The notes under the pieces: generated by a model
Seen by the model: only the letters and a program-made list of their open reading frames with translations
What the model was told of the DNA's origin: nothing
Database searches by the model: none
Source of the DNA: Bacillota bacterium
GTDB taxonomy: Bacteria > Bacillota > Sulfobacillia > JAJZYS01 > JAJYTV01
Assembly: GCA_021793645.1 (NCBI GenBank)
Contig: JAJYSJ010000008.1
Location: 47,858 to 111,857 of the forward strand
DNA length: 64,000 bases
Direction of reading: 5' to 3'
Shown: positions 8,068 through 16,356 of the stretch, piece by piece
Position numbering within the stretch: the stretch's first letter is position 1
Layout: each line of letters begins with the position of its first letter
Position numbers and translations under genes: made by a program

Positions 8068-9144
8068 CTACGGCTTCCAGCGTGCTGCGACAACGGGTGA
8101 TGTGCCATCGTAAATGAATGCCACGCTGTAGCGCGCCCTTGTAACCGCAACGTGCAGCCTGTCTCTGAATCCTGGCTTCTCCCCAAGCGTTCCGGTCGCT
8201 AGATACTTGCTGATTGGTGTAGTGGGTACAATGAGGACCCGATCGAATTGAAGGCCCTTCGCCAAGCCAAAGTTCATAGCTTCGGCTCCGTACGATTCCG
8301 CGCGGCGGTTGTACCGTAGTACTTGAGGCCCAAAATTGGTGAGATAGTCCCGAACGAACTTCGGTGACACCAGGAATACGCCGTCGTGACCAGTCGTCTC
8401 GTCTTGCTTCGGCACCATCGGAGCGAGGTTGGGCCAGAGAGCATTGGAAAACTTGCAAATCTCGGCGTTGCACCTGTACGTATCGTTCATCTGTTCTACT
8501 GAGCACAGTCCACGCTTTTCCCATTTCCGCAATAGATTGATCACCTCGGTCCCCAGGTACTGCTTATTTTTCGCCGAGCTGTTGGTGCTGTATATATGCT
8601 GCCTTGGGTCTCCAACGAGGGTCACACGGATACCCGATTGCATGAGCCTCTCCACCACCTCAAGATCCCATCCAGCCAAGTCCTGAAACTCATCAATGAA
8701 GATGTCGGTGTAAATCTGCTCTAGTCGTTGCGTCACCGCCGAGGAGGACTTCTCCTCGCACTGGATTACAAACTGCGAAAGTTTGTCCGAATATATGTAA
8801 TCGCCTTTCGTGAAGTAATACCTCGCCGTCCTCTCTTCCGGAACGCCCTTCGCCGACCTTTCGCTCACGAAATAAATGCTTTCGATTCTACGTGCATATT
8901 TCGCGCGCTGATATGGACGTGCACACTCGCGCAGAAGAAACGTATACCATGTCATTACGTCAACGTGACGTGGTATTCCGGAGTTTATTTTGTCAAATCG
9001 CGCAGATATCTCTTTCATGTTGAAATGCGTGTAGGTGACGATGGCGATGCGCCGATCTCTATTCGCAAGCGCCAACTGTACGAGCGACGTCGTCTTCCCT
9101 GAACCTGCGCAGGCGACGACTGCCCTGTTGTTAGGAGATGGCAT
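8068..9144 (-). CDS. gajB: UvrD/PcrA-like helicase, Gabija GajB-like
   Basis: 358 residues; superfamily 1 helicase. Motif I CAGSGKTT (residues 12-19), motif Ia VTYTHFN, motif II FIDEFQDLAG (149-158), motif III VGDPRQHIY (177-185), motif V GLQFDRVLIV and motif VI LHVAVTRAR are all visible. It is therefore an intact ATPase core but clearly shorter than usual GajB proteins of roughly 500 residues. Its start overlaps the 3' end of the OLD-family gene by 14 nt, the classical GajA-GajB arrangement. In Gabija, GajB senses or processes DNA ends and activates the GajA nuclease. Alternative: an unrelated small UvrD helicase paired with an OLD nuclease (OLD class 2). Base composition is visibly AT-richer than in the core genes. 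Confidence 0.85.
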   Translation of the reverse strand: MPSPNNRAVVACAGSGKTTSLVQLALANRDRRIAIVTYTHFNMKEISARFDKINSGIPRHVDVMTWYTFLLRECARPYQRAKYARRIESIYFVSERSAKGVPEERTARYYFTKGDYIYSDKLSQFVIQCEEKSSSAVTQRLEQIYTDIFIDEFQDLAGWDLEVVERLMQSGIRVTLVGDPRQHIYSTNSSAKNKQYLGTEVINLLRKWEKRGLCSVEQMNDTYRCNAEICKFSNALWPNLAPMVPKQDETTGHDGVFLVSPKFVRDYLTNFGPQVLRYNRRAESYGAEAMNFGLAKGLQFDRVLIVPTTPISKYLATGTLGEKPGFRDRLHVAVTRARYSVAFIYDGTSPVVAARWKP

Positions 9145-10747
9145 CGGCTATATACCCCGGCGGTGCCCAAGGGCGACCTGACTCGAACAGCTTCAGTGCG
9201 CAATCGGTCTTATGGTCTTTCATGTAAGAAAAAAGCGACGTCGTGTCGACGAATTCAGTGCCCAAGATCTGATTCAATAAATCGAGAGAATTCGCCTTGA
9301 GAAGTTGCGGCTCGAGGGTCGGGCAGGTCGCGTCGGAGTCATAGCAGATGCGTATCGCTGGTGTCGACCCACTGAGATACTTGGAATACTTCTTCTCCAG
9401 CGCAGCAACCTTCCCGTCGTTGTCGGTCACGACTCGCACATCCAGGTTCAGAAGGGCAGCTATCTCCAAGAACCGCAAGAACGCTAGGGAGTGCACGGAA
9501 ATCACATCGACCCCATCCGCAAGGGGGTGGCGCACGTGCCTATCCATGTACGCGCGTGTCACGATCAGTTCGTCAGAGGCGCCCTCTACGAGGATTGCGC
9601 GGCGTGCGAGCAGCACGCGCAATGTGTCGTACCCCGGAAGCTTCATGAAGTAGTTCTTTGTTTCCTCGCTAAGATCGGTCAGGCTTGCCGCCGTGGAACT
9701 GGCCGAGATGAGTCGCAGGTTATCGAGGCCAAGTTTGTTAAGTACGTAGCCGCTATGGGTGGTAACGATGACCTGCCGAGACGCACAGTCGTTCCTAATG
9801 TCCTCCAGGAGTCTATTGAGATTGGAGTGGGAAAGGTGGTTTTCCGGCTCCTCGATCAGGATCACCTGCGAACTCTCTGCGCTCGCAATCGCCAGCCTGA
9901 GTTGGACTCGGCATTGCTCGCCTTTTCCTGCACAGTCAAACGGCAAATCATCAAGGTGCGCGGTGATCGCAGAATCCCAGGACGCTCGGGAAGACATATC
10001 CATTTGGATGGACAGTTTTCTGGCGGTCGCCGGGTTACCTCGCTTCTCCAGGTGTTCGTTCACCTGCACAACGGCCGGCTGGCTCGCAAAGGCGGAACGC
10101 AACTTACGGTACTCTAGTGATAGCTTGCGACGCTGGTCCTCACTTAGGACATCATTGACCACTTGGGACAAGTAGCGATTGGGGCCATAGTAAGAACGCG
10201 GCCGATTGGTATCGATCATCGCTGTCCGGAAAGGCAAGGTTCTCAGCGACACTCCGGCGCCGCTAAATGCACTCCAGTTGACGATAAAGAACTCAACCGG
10301 GAGGACCGTCGGATTGGAAGCGTCGGCGGCGTATACCTTCAACGCCTCGACATAGTCTTTGTTCACTTCGACCGTGAGGCAAAGTCCAGGGCAATCCTCA
10401 CCCCTGGAATTGTTTGAGCCCCTAAGTTTGGCCATATCCGGATCGCCGTCGATGTTCTCAAAATATGCCTCAATCAGTATCCGCGGCGGCGAAGTGGGCA
10501 GTCCACTCTGGCACTTGGAGAAGTAGTCAGACACCATCTGAAGATTAAAGAGATACGGGTCAATGGAGTAGTGAATGAGCCGTCCATCGTAATGCCCGGT
10601 GAGAACCAAACCGACAGCCTCGAGCAGAGAGCTCTTGCCTGTCTCATTGTCGCCGACGATGACGTTGAAAGCAGGGTTTAGAGTGAGGTCGAAACAAGTG
10701 AACCGCTTGAACCCTTCGATGTGCACTCGTGTGATACGGACACCCAC
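9131..10747 (-). CDS. gajA: OLD-family ATPase/TOPRIM nuclease, Gabija GajA-like
   Basis: 538 residues. N-terminal ABC-type ATPase: Walker A GDNETGKSSLLEA (residues 33-45), Walker B VILIEEPENHLS near 295 and an H-loop VTTHSG. The C-terminal TOPRIM nuclease carries the metal-binding Glu in AILVEGASDEL near 386 and the acidic pair in VVTDNDGK near 438. This order defines OLD nucleases; with an overlapping UvrD helicase it is the Gabija anti-phage system, in which GajA is a nucleotide-regulated DNA nickase. The GTG start at 10747 has GAAGGGAG upstream. It is first gene of a two-gene operon closed by the hairpin at 7936. Confidence 0.88.
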   Translation of the reverse strand: MGVRITRVHIEGFKRFTCFDLTLNPAFNVIVGDNETGKSSLLEAVGLVLTGHYDGRLIHYSIDPYLFNLQMVSDYFSKCQSGLPTSPPRILIEAYFENIDGDPDMAKLRGSNNSRGEDCPGLCLTVEVNKDYVEALKVYAADASNPTVLPVEFFIVNWSAFSGAGVSLRTLPFRTAMIDTNRPRSYYGPNRYLSQVVNDVLSEDQRRKLSLEYRKLRSAFASQPAVVQVNEHLEKRGNPATARKLSIQMDMSSRASWDSAITAHLDDLPFDCAGKGEQCRVQLRLAIASAESSQVILIEEPENHLSHSNLNRLLEDIRNDCASRQVIVTTHSGYVLNKLGLDNLRLISASSTAASLTDLSEETKNYFMKLPGYDTLRVLLARRAILVEGASDELIVTRAYMDRHVRHPLADGVDVISVHSLAFLRFLEIAALLNLDVRVVTDNDGKVAALEKKYSKYLSGSTPAIRICYDSDATCPTLEPQLLKANSLDLLNQILGTEFVDTTSLFSYMKDHKTDCALKLFESGRPWAPPGYIADAIS

Positions 10748-11173
10748 ACTAGGCGCTCCCTTCGAGGATCATTCTGCGTAGGCAACTGGCCCGACAGATT
10801 GTTAGTCCGGCCGCATAAAGACGCTCTTCCCAGCGTCTGTCGCCCTCCATCAAGAGGGCAAGGGTTGCGGACTCGGACGATTTCGCGGATAACATCGTCG
10901 CGTCGTCTCTCCTCGGACAAGCAACCCCCGCGTGCTCGCCGAGGAAGGCATCGACACGCCTCGTTATGCCAAGGATTACCTGCCAGCCAGCGGTTCGACA
11001 CCGACCGAGGCATTCCTGCGAAGCAAGGATCCAGGCGAAGCGCGCTTCCGACTGTCACGCGAAGGCGACACGTGTCGATGCCAAACCTCTGGGAGCCGAG
11101 TGGAGAGATGGCCTACCTGAGGGGAGGGGCGACTTCTTCTCCTTGCTGACCGTATGTCTGAGTCTGAGCGCGG
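10748..11173. other. Intergenic between gajA and a MerR-like gene; paired hairpins
   Basis: No gene can be supported here. Two adjacent stem-loops occur: AGACGCT/AGCGTCT (about 10818-10837) and GCCCTC/GAGGGC (about 10841-10858). They lie in the presumed gajA leader and could be an attenuator or the end of an upstream transcript. A plus-strand frame of 62 codons (10932-11120) has no family resemblance or ribosome site. Confidence 0.4.
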
Positions 11174-12148
11174 TCAGGAATTGCGTCGGAAGCGCGGGCC
11201 CCACGGGAGAGGCGACGCACCGGAGGCCAATCTCTCTGCGCGAGGGACGAGAAACGTCGCGAATGGGCGCAGGGCATCTGGTTCCCGTCGGACATCGTCG
11301 ACAAACTCCTCCAGACTGGCAGTCCAGCGCTCTACAAGGAACGCGCGGCCGTTGAGCTGCAGCCCGAACAAGAAGACGAGCGCCGCCGGACCAAGCTGAA
11401 TCACGAAGCGCAGAGCCAAAGGCCGCCACTCTGGACGGCTCAGTCCGGCCAAGGCTCCGAGCTGCTGCAGCGCCGTGTAGCCTCGCTGCCAGGCCACCCT
11501 GGCCCGATGCCAATCTCCGTCGCTGGCCCGTCGGATCCGATCGCGCAGCGTCGCAAGGGCAAGGTCCTTCTGCAGGAACTTGAAGATCGGCCTCAACTGT
11601 TTCGGCGATGCGTTCGGCTGACCCGAGCGAGCGAGCAGTCGGCGCAGGAGGTCATTGGTGGGCTGGTAGTCGGGGTCAAGCATGGTCCCCAGCGCGATTT
11701 CGACCTCCTCCGCGTCGGTCGTGCGGTCACAAGCCCGCTGACCCTTGGAAGCCAGCTGCACTGCAAGTCGACTCAGCTCGTCCTTGAAGTCCTCGGCATC
11801 CTGCGCGCCGGCCATCGCTTCGCTCCGCAGGTCGTAGAAGAAATCTACGCTGGACAGCGACTTCCAAAGGTGTTGCCGTACAAGGCGCAGATCGATGTCC
11901 GCTCCGAGTAGCCAGAGCGGCACGTAGAGGTACGGGACGCGCCGGTGCACCTCGAGCATGTCCGCAACGAGCGCGGCCTGCTCTACCGCGGTGTCCGGCC
12001 AAAGGTGCGCACGCCCGCGGCGTTGTCCCCGCCCTGGACGCGCGGAAGGGGGGAGAAGGCCCTTCGCGTCCCAGTCGATTAGGCGCCGTGGACTGATGTG
12101 GTAACCGCGCTCCTCGAGCGCTTGCAGCAGCTCGGCCGTCGTGATCAT
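11174..12148 (-). CDS. MerR-like HTH protein, unknown function
   Basis: 324 residues. The N-terminus (about 1-50) is a MerR-type winged helix: ELLQALEERGYHISPRRLIDW followed by GLLPPSARPGRGQRRGRAHLW. The remaining 270 residues are mostly helical with no known ligand domain; one hydrophobic stretch PAALVFLFGLQL lies near residue 255. It is probably a DNA-binding regulator or sensor encoded in the island. The ATG at 12148 has no clear ribosome site but sits close behind a TGTAAT element, so a leaderless transcript is possible. It is divergent from the Gly-zipper microprotein. Confidence 0.7.
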   Translation of the reverse strand: MITTAELLQALEERGYHISPRRLIDWDAKGLLPPSARPGRGQRRGRAHLWPDTAVEQAALVADMLEVHRRVPYLYVPLWLLGADIDLRLVRQHLWKSLSSVDFFYDLRSEAMAGAQDAEDFKDELSRLAVQLASKGQRACDRTTDAEEVEIALGTMLDPDYQPTNDLLRRLLARSGQPNASPKQLRPIFKFLQKDLALATLRDRIRRASDGDWHRARVAWQRGYTALQQLGALAGLSRPEWRPLALRFVIQLGPAALVFLFGLQLNGRAFLVERWTASLEEFVDDVRREPDALRPFATFLVPRAERLASGASPLPWGPRFRRNS

Positions 12149-12272
12149 GTCTCGACATTACAACTTACAGCGAGATCCCGGGAGATACGCCGTGGCGAGT
12201 CTTACCATGGAAGTGAGGCTGGACGGCGGGACCGGGCCCCGGGCGATCAGCCGGCGAAAGGAGGTGGGAGTC

Positions 12273-12416
12273 ATGAAGGACAAGCTGGACAAGGTCGTCC
12301 ACGCCGCCGTTGGCGGAGCAGTTGGCGCTGGCGTGGGCGCACTGTTCGGTGGACCGATCGGCGCGATAATCGGCGCCGCGCTCGCAAGCTACATCGGTCA
12401 CGACCACTGGCGGTGA
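12273..12416 (+). CDS. Gly-zipper microprotein
   Basis: 47 residues with a perfect AAAGGAGGTGGGAG ribosome site. Sequence: a short charged head MKDKLDKVVHAA, then repeated GxxxG patterns (GGAVGAGVGALFGGPIGAII) forming one hydrophobic, tightly packing helix, and a His-rich tail. Gly-zipper helices oligomerise in membranes; such small proteins occur as bacteriocin-like or holin-like effectors, but no function can be assigned. The frame is open further upstream (from 12141), but the ribosome site fixes this start. Confidence 0.72.
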   Translation: MKDKLDKVVHAAVGGAVGAGVGALFGGPIGAIIGAALASYIGHDHWR

Positions 12417-12419
12417 GAT

Positions 12420-13005
12420 AGGTGGGGGCGGCTGCTCGGGCGCTACCCATGCGAAATGGCGCTGACGACAATCCGCGGTTGTCGCCAGCGCCAAACCTTG
12501 TTCTACCCGAGGCGATCACAGCAGGTGATGTCCCAGGACCAGACGAAGCCCCTTACGAGCAGAGGTGGGTAGCTTTCCAAGCGGCGCCACTGGGTCACTT
12601 GCCCGAAGTGGCTCACAAGCCGCTTGGATGTCGTTTCTTTGTCTGGGTAGGCGACCCTAACATATCAAAGAACACGAAATTTGAGAGAGCGCTCGGCGTA
12701 CAAGTCGGTACGAAAGGCTACTTCCGCGTGAGATCGGTGTGGATGGGTCGTCGTACGATCGTAGCTCCGTTTCCAGCACCTAACCACCAGCCAAGCGTGG
12801 CCAACCACGTACCTTTGGTCCGCCGCGCAGCGACCCCGGTCTCCCCTGCGCCGAGGCGCGAGGTGAGAATGGATCGAGCTTGGCGTTCGGTGACTTTACT
12901 TGAACACATTCGTGCGATGTCGCGGCATGACAGTGCCTCAGAATCCAGCATTGCTGTATGGCCTCCTCGTCAGTCAACCACAATGGGACAATCTCTTCCG
13001 GCAAG
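12420..13005. other. Unresolved region with possible degraded ORFs on both strands
   Basis: On the plus strand a frame stays open from GTG 12422 to 13009 and includes protein-like stretches (FERALGVQVGTKGYFRVRSV), but it has no ribosome site. On the minus strand, 12951-12718 has HTH-like content (SCRDIARMCSSKVTERQARS). It would join a preceding fragment (LPEEIVPLWLTDEEAIQQ, from about 13004) by a frameshift, directly after the winged-helix gene. I favour a decayed small minus-strand HTH gene, at low confidence. Confidence 0.3.
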
Positions 13006-13212
13006 CTAGACCACGCGACTCGCGATGCGGTTGACGAACTTCCTATCTGGACCCATGAACCGTTCTATCCGCTGGCGTTGAGCTAGCAGCCTGCATTCTC
13101 CATTGACAGTTTGCCACGGCTTGATTTGGAGGCGCGTCGACAGCTGATCGTCGTCAAATGCACTGTGGGGATGCTCTCCAAGGAACGTTACAATCCTCTC
13201 AGCGTGAGTCAC
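13006..13212 (-). CDS. Small winged-helix DNA-binding protein
   Basis: 68 residues, GTG start with GAAGGGG upstream. Pattern: AERIVTFLGEHPHSAFDDDQL, then IKPWQTVNGECRLLA as the recognition helix region, then IERFMGPDRKFVN as the wing. This resembles compact winged-helix proteins that occur beside defence and mobile genes. It begins 7 nt after the broken gene at 13220, so the two were one operon. Target unknown. Confidence 0.6.
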   Translation of the reverse strand: MTHAERIVTFLGEHPHSAFDDDQLSTRLQIKPWQTVNGECRLLAQRQRIERFMGPDRKFVNRIASRVV

Positions 13213-13219
13213 TGTCCCG

Positions 13220-13661
13220 TCACCCCTTCAGGCGTTCGCCAGGAAAGAACTCACCAGCCAACCACTTTACGAAGTTTCCGGAGTGCAGAAGATACGTGTT
13301 CTTGGTGTTTTGGGCCAGTCCCGACGCCGTCACCACCTCTGAATACCGTTGGTACGCTTCACGGACGCGTCCCGTACGGGACGCGGGTTTCGTAGTTGCG
13401 TCCCTGGCCGATCCGCGCAGCGACTTCACGTAAATCGCCTTTGAGGGATGCGCGTCTTGCGAGGCACTCGCCATGCGCTCCGCCAGATCCGCGAGGGAAT
13501 TATGGCTCCAACTCGGAATGGACTTCGCCGAGACGAGAGATGGTGCCGTAGTCTTCCGTAAACCGTTGGTAGCAGCTGCTGACCGCGCTGTCGCCCACAA
13601 GAGGCTTATCGTAGCGCCCAAGAAGCACAGCCGCCGGGACGAGCAGTCGGGACTTCCGCAT
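13220..13661 (-). pseudogene. Unknown protein, split by a +1 frameshift
   Basis: Two minus-strand frames join into one plausible protein. Frame A starts with ATG at 13661 (MRKSRLLVPAAVLLGRYDKP...), reads 53 residues and stops at TAA 13502-13500. Frame B continues immediately one base out of phase (NSLADLAERMASASQDAHPS) and ends at 13220 with NTYLLHSGNFVKWLAGEFFP. The composition is protein-like in both halves. I do not recognise the family; the C-terminal part looks like a helical SAM-like or core-binding segment. Partner of the winged-helix gene downstream. The shift may be decay or an assembly indel. Confidence 0.6.
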
Positions 13662-13765
13662 AGGCTGCGCTCCCTCATTGCTTTCATTCTAAAGAACCCA
13701 CACCACTTCAGTTGTGACGTGGCGGTCACCCCGAGCAGAAGACATCGAAGCATCCCGTCCGAGAT

Positions 13766-15826
13766 TCAGCGCTGTTTCTGTACGATGCGCTCGACCTTGT
13801 TGCTGTGTCCCTTACGCAGCACAAGAGTGTTGCCACCTTGCGCCATTGAGCTAGCGCCAGTTGGTGCTTCGAGAGCGTACAGGCTGAGGTGGGAGAAGCG
13901 ATCAAGACCCAGCAGCCAAACGCGACCTGCCGCTGTCATCAGCAGACCACTCTCGCCCGGCATAACATGGACTTCACCGAGAACCGTGGGCGTGACCACG
14001 GAGAGAACCTGGGGCTTCCCAGCGGGCGTTAGAGACTCGTTCAGAAGCTGCGCGTAGATCTGTCCCCCTTTCTGCCCGAGGACAATCAGTCGGCGGAGTG
14101 ATCCTTGTGCGAGAACACCCAATCCTTGAACGGTGAACGGCAAACGCAGCGCGCGCTGGCTCTTCACGTAGAGCACGGTCCCGGACAGGGCCAGTCTGCG
14201 CAGGATCGCTGTATCGCTTACCTTCCCAGAGCGGTCTCCCGTCTCTGCGATCGACAGTGTGAAAACCTGGGGACCGGTAGTCTCTGGATCGATGGCTGCA
14301 AACTGCACACTCAATCCAGGCGCACTACGCGCAAGGATCTGGCCGGAATCCACCGAGAAGAGTTCCAGTTGCCTATCTGTCGTCAGGATCGCGGTATTGC
14401 CCGTGGCCGTCGCAACAGAAGGTGCCAGAACGGTTGCCGACGCGGGCATCGCACCTGCCGGTACATATCCCTTTGGGGTCTTGCGCCACCATGTGGATCC
14501 CGCAGCCAGCGTGCGTAAACCGTTCGAGATGCCCCAGATAGGCTGTGCCATATACGGCAATGATACTGCGGGTTGGCCATTTATCCCGAAGCCAAGCAAG
14601 CCATAGCCATCGCTACACCACGCGGATGTGCCTACTGGTCCGGCTTGTGAGCCAGCCAGGGGCCCAGTGCACGAAGCGGGCAGGGATGTGACCTGCCCCC
14701 CAGCCGAAATCAATGCGCTTGAGCCTCCCGTGCCGGCGAGAGCCGTCAGGTCACCGGAGATGGGCGCCATCAGGCTGGCTCCAATGCTGGCACGACTGAA
14801 CCCTGGGGCGAAGGTCTCGCCAACGTACGACCTGAGCCTGAGACCCGTATCCACGATCAACTCCGGTTGGGCCGCATGCAGTGCAGTCCAGGCGTTAGCA
14901 ACGAGCTGTAACTTGCCAAGGGGTGAGAGCGTAGCGCCCCAGGATTCAAAGGTGGTCGACGTCGGACCGCGGGTTCCCGTGACGAAACCTGTGCCGAACC
15001 GCTCTACAAAGGACGTGCCGGGTGGCAAGGCTACGGTTTGCAGCGACCTGAGGCCGGACGGTGAGGCGTCGATCAGGCGGAGTCGACCTCCGAAAACCAG
15101 CGCGATGGAGCTGCCGGACGTCATCAGCACCGGCATCGACATCGGCTTCACGGCTTCCAGGTAAGTATCCCAGTTGCTCTGTGGCGGCAGCGGATAACTT
15201 GGGCCAGTCACGAGGGACCCGATCTGGACGCCGCTTGGTCCCCCAGGCTGGAATGGCAGGATCGCGACTTCGTCGCCGGATGGCTGGTGCAGGAGCATGG
15301 CGAGGAATGCCTGATCGTTTCCGAGTGTGACCCCCTGTGCAGCGAGGATCGAATCGCCCTGTGGAGGATGCCATGTTCTGAGCACTCCGATCGTGCCACC
15401 AGCGTCTGTCCCGAGCGCAACGATCGCTTCGGACGTGTTGTCCACCACGACTCCGCGATAGACGGAGAGCGTAGCAGGGGCTGGGTACGTCGGCAAATCT
15501 GGCACTGTGCCTACCTCGCGTAGCGAGATGGTGGGCGACGTCGGCAAGGCGTATACCCAGAGTAGTACGCCGATTAGAAGGATCGCCGGAATCCACAGCA
15601 GCCGCCTTCGGTGCAGCGTCCTACGAAGCAGGTATCCTTCCGCCGCGAAGGCGGCGGCCGCTTCCGCGGGTTCGCCGAGCCTCTGGCGGGCTTCGGTCCA
15701 GTCCCCCTCCTGCAAGAGCGTCGCGATATGGGAGCGAAGCTCCTTCCGTAGTGTCGCCCGCTGGTCGGGAGAGAGCCTCAGCCGTCGCAGAACGTCGCTG
15801 ATGTAGCGTTCAGTCTGATCCCTCAT
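13766..15826 (-). CDS. HAAS-domain membrane protein with large extracytoplasmic beta domain
   Basis: 686 residues. Residues 1-70 form a cytoplasmic HAAS-type helical domain (RYISDVLRRLRLSPDQRATL, then EARQRLGEPAEAAAAF). One transmembrane helix LLWIPAILLIGVLLWVYAL lies near 75-95. A roughly 590-residue Gly/Ser/Thr-rich extracytoplasmic part follows, with repeated strand patterns (propeller-like). HAAS proteins are normally paired with PadR regulators that repress them; here the PadR gene overlaps the start by 17 nt, so translation is coupled. Probable envelope-stress or surface sensor; ligand unknown. Confidence 0.8.
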   Translation of the reverse strand: MRDQTERYISDVLRRLRLSPDQRATLRKELRSHIATLLQEGDWTEARQRLGEPAEAAAAFAAEGYLLRRTLHRRRLLWIPAILLIGVLLWVYALPTSPTISLREVGTVPDLPTYPAPATLSVYRGVVVDNTSEAIVALGTDAGGTIGVLRTWHPPQGDSILAAQGVTLGNDQAFLAMLLHQPSGDEVAILPFQPGGPSGVQIGSLVTGPSYPLPPQSNWDTYLEAVKPMSMPVLMTSGSSIALVFGGRLRLIDASPSGLRSLQTVALPPGTSFVERFGTGFVTGTRGPTSTTFESWGATLSPLGKLQLVANAWTALHAAQPELIVDTGLRLRSYVGETFAPGFSRASIGASLMAPISGDLTALAGTGGSSALISAGGQVTSLPASCTGPLAGSQAGPVGTSAWCSDGYGLLGFGINGQPAVSLPYMAQPIWGISNGLRTLAAGSTWWRKTPKGYVPAGAMPASATVLAPSVATATGNTAILTTDRQLELFSVDSGQILARSAPGLSVQFAAIDPETTGPQVFTLSIAETGDRSGKVSDTAILRRLALSGTVLYVKSQRALRLPFTVQGLGVLAQGSLRRLIVLGQKGGQIYAQLLNESLTPAGKPQVLSVVTPTVLGEVHVMPGESGLLMTAAGRVWLLGLDRFSHLSLYALEAPTGASSMAQGGNTLVLRKGHSNKVERIVQKQR

Positions 15827-16160
15827 GGTCAGAGCCGACTCCCTTCAATAGTTCGTACATCACCGATGTAAGCTGCTTCCACTCTGCGGCACGTTCTTGA
15901 AGTGTCAGTCGGCCCGCTTCGACCAATCGGTAATAGCGGCGTGGTACGCCCCGATCCCGTACTTCCCAAGTACTCTGTAGCAGACCTTGTTCTTCCAGGC
16001 GATAAAGGATGGGGTACAGTGTCCCCTCCTTCAGTTGCAGGAGTCCCCCGCTCTGGCTGGAGAGCAACTGCACCAGATCGTATCCATAGAGAGGGCCTGC
16101 ACGCTGCAGTAGTGCCAGGACCGCAAGGTCGAGCAGTCCGCGGCGCAGTTCCTTATCCAG
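15810..16160 (-). CDS. PadR-family transcriptional regulator (CTG start)
   Basis: 116 residues. The PadR winged helix is complete: LRRGLLDLAVLALLQRAGPLYGYD, then GTLYPILYRLEEQGLL, RRYYRLVEAGR and a short C-terminal helix. The only start that gives the conserved N-terminus DKELRRG is CTG at 16160, placed 7 nt after GGAGG; stops TAA and TGA lie in frame just upstream. The next GTG would delete half of the HTH. It is expected to repress its own promoter and the coupled HAAS gene. Confidence 0.85.
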   Translation of the reverse strand: MDKELRRGLLDLAVLALLQRAGPLYGYDLVQLLSSQSGGLLQLKEGTLYPILYRLEEQGLLQSTWEVRDRGVPRRYYRLVEAGRLTLQERAAEWKQLTSVMYELLKGVGSDHEGSD

Positions 16161-16191
16161 CCCGGATCCTCCTCATTACCTTGTTGTTCTA

Positions 16192-16219
16192 AGTATAGTG
16201 CTGCGCTAGACCTATGCAA
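16192..16219 (-). promoter_or_regulatory. Promoter of padR-HAAS operon
   Basis: On the minus strand TTGCAT (16219-16214) and TATACT (16197-16192) are 16 bp apart, about 31 nt before the CTG start. This is the likely PadR operator region. Confidence 0.6.
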
Positions 16220-16356
16220 CGATCTAATGAGAGGAAACCATTGCCGTGAAGCACAATTCCTCCTGCTTCATGGGGCACGGGAGAGTGGGCGGCTGAAATG
16301 TGTCACAAAGGACCGATCTGCTGCGTTCTACAGCCGGTCGACAAGGGGCGTGGGGG

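Noticed and set aside
10932..11120. 62-codon plus-strand ORF between gajA and the MerR-like gene
   Set aside because: No ribosome site, no homology recognised, ends abruptly; treated as intergenic.
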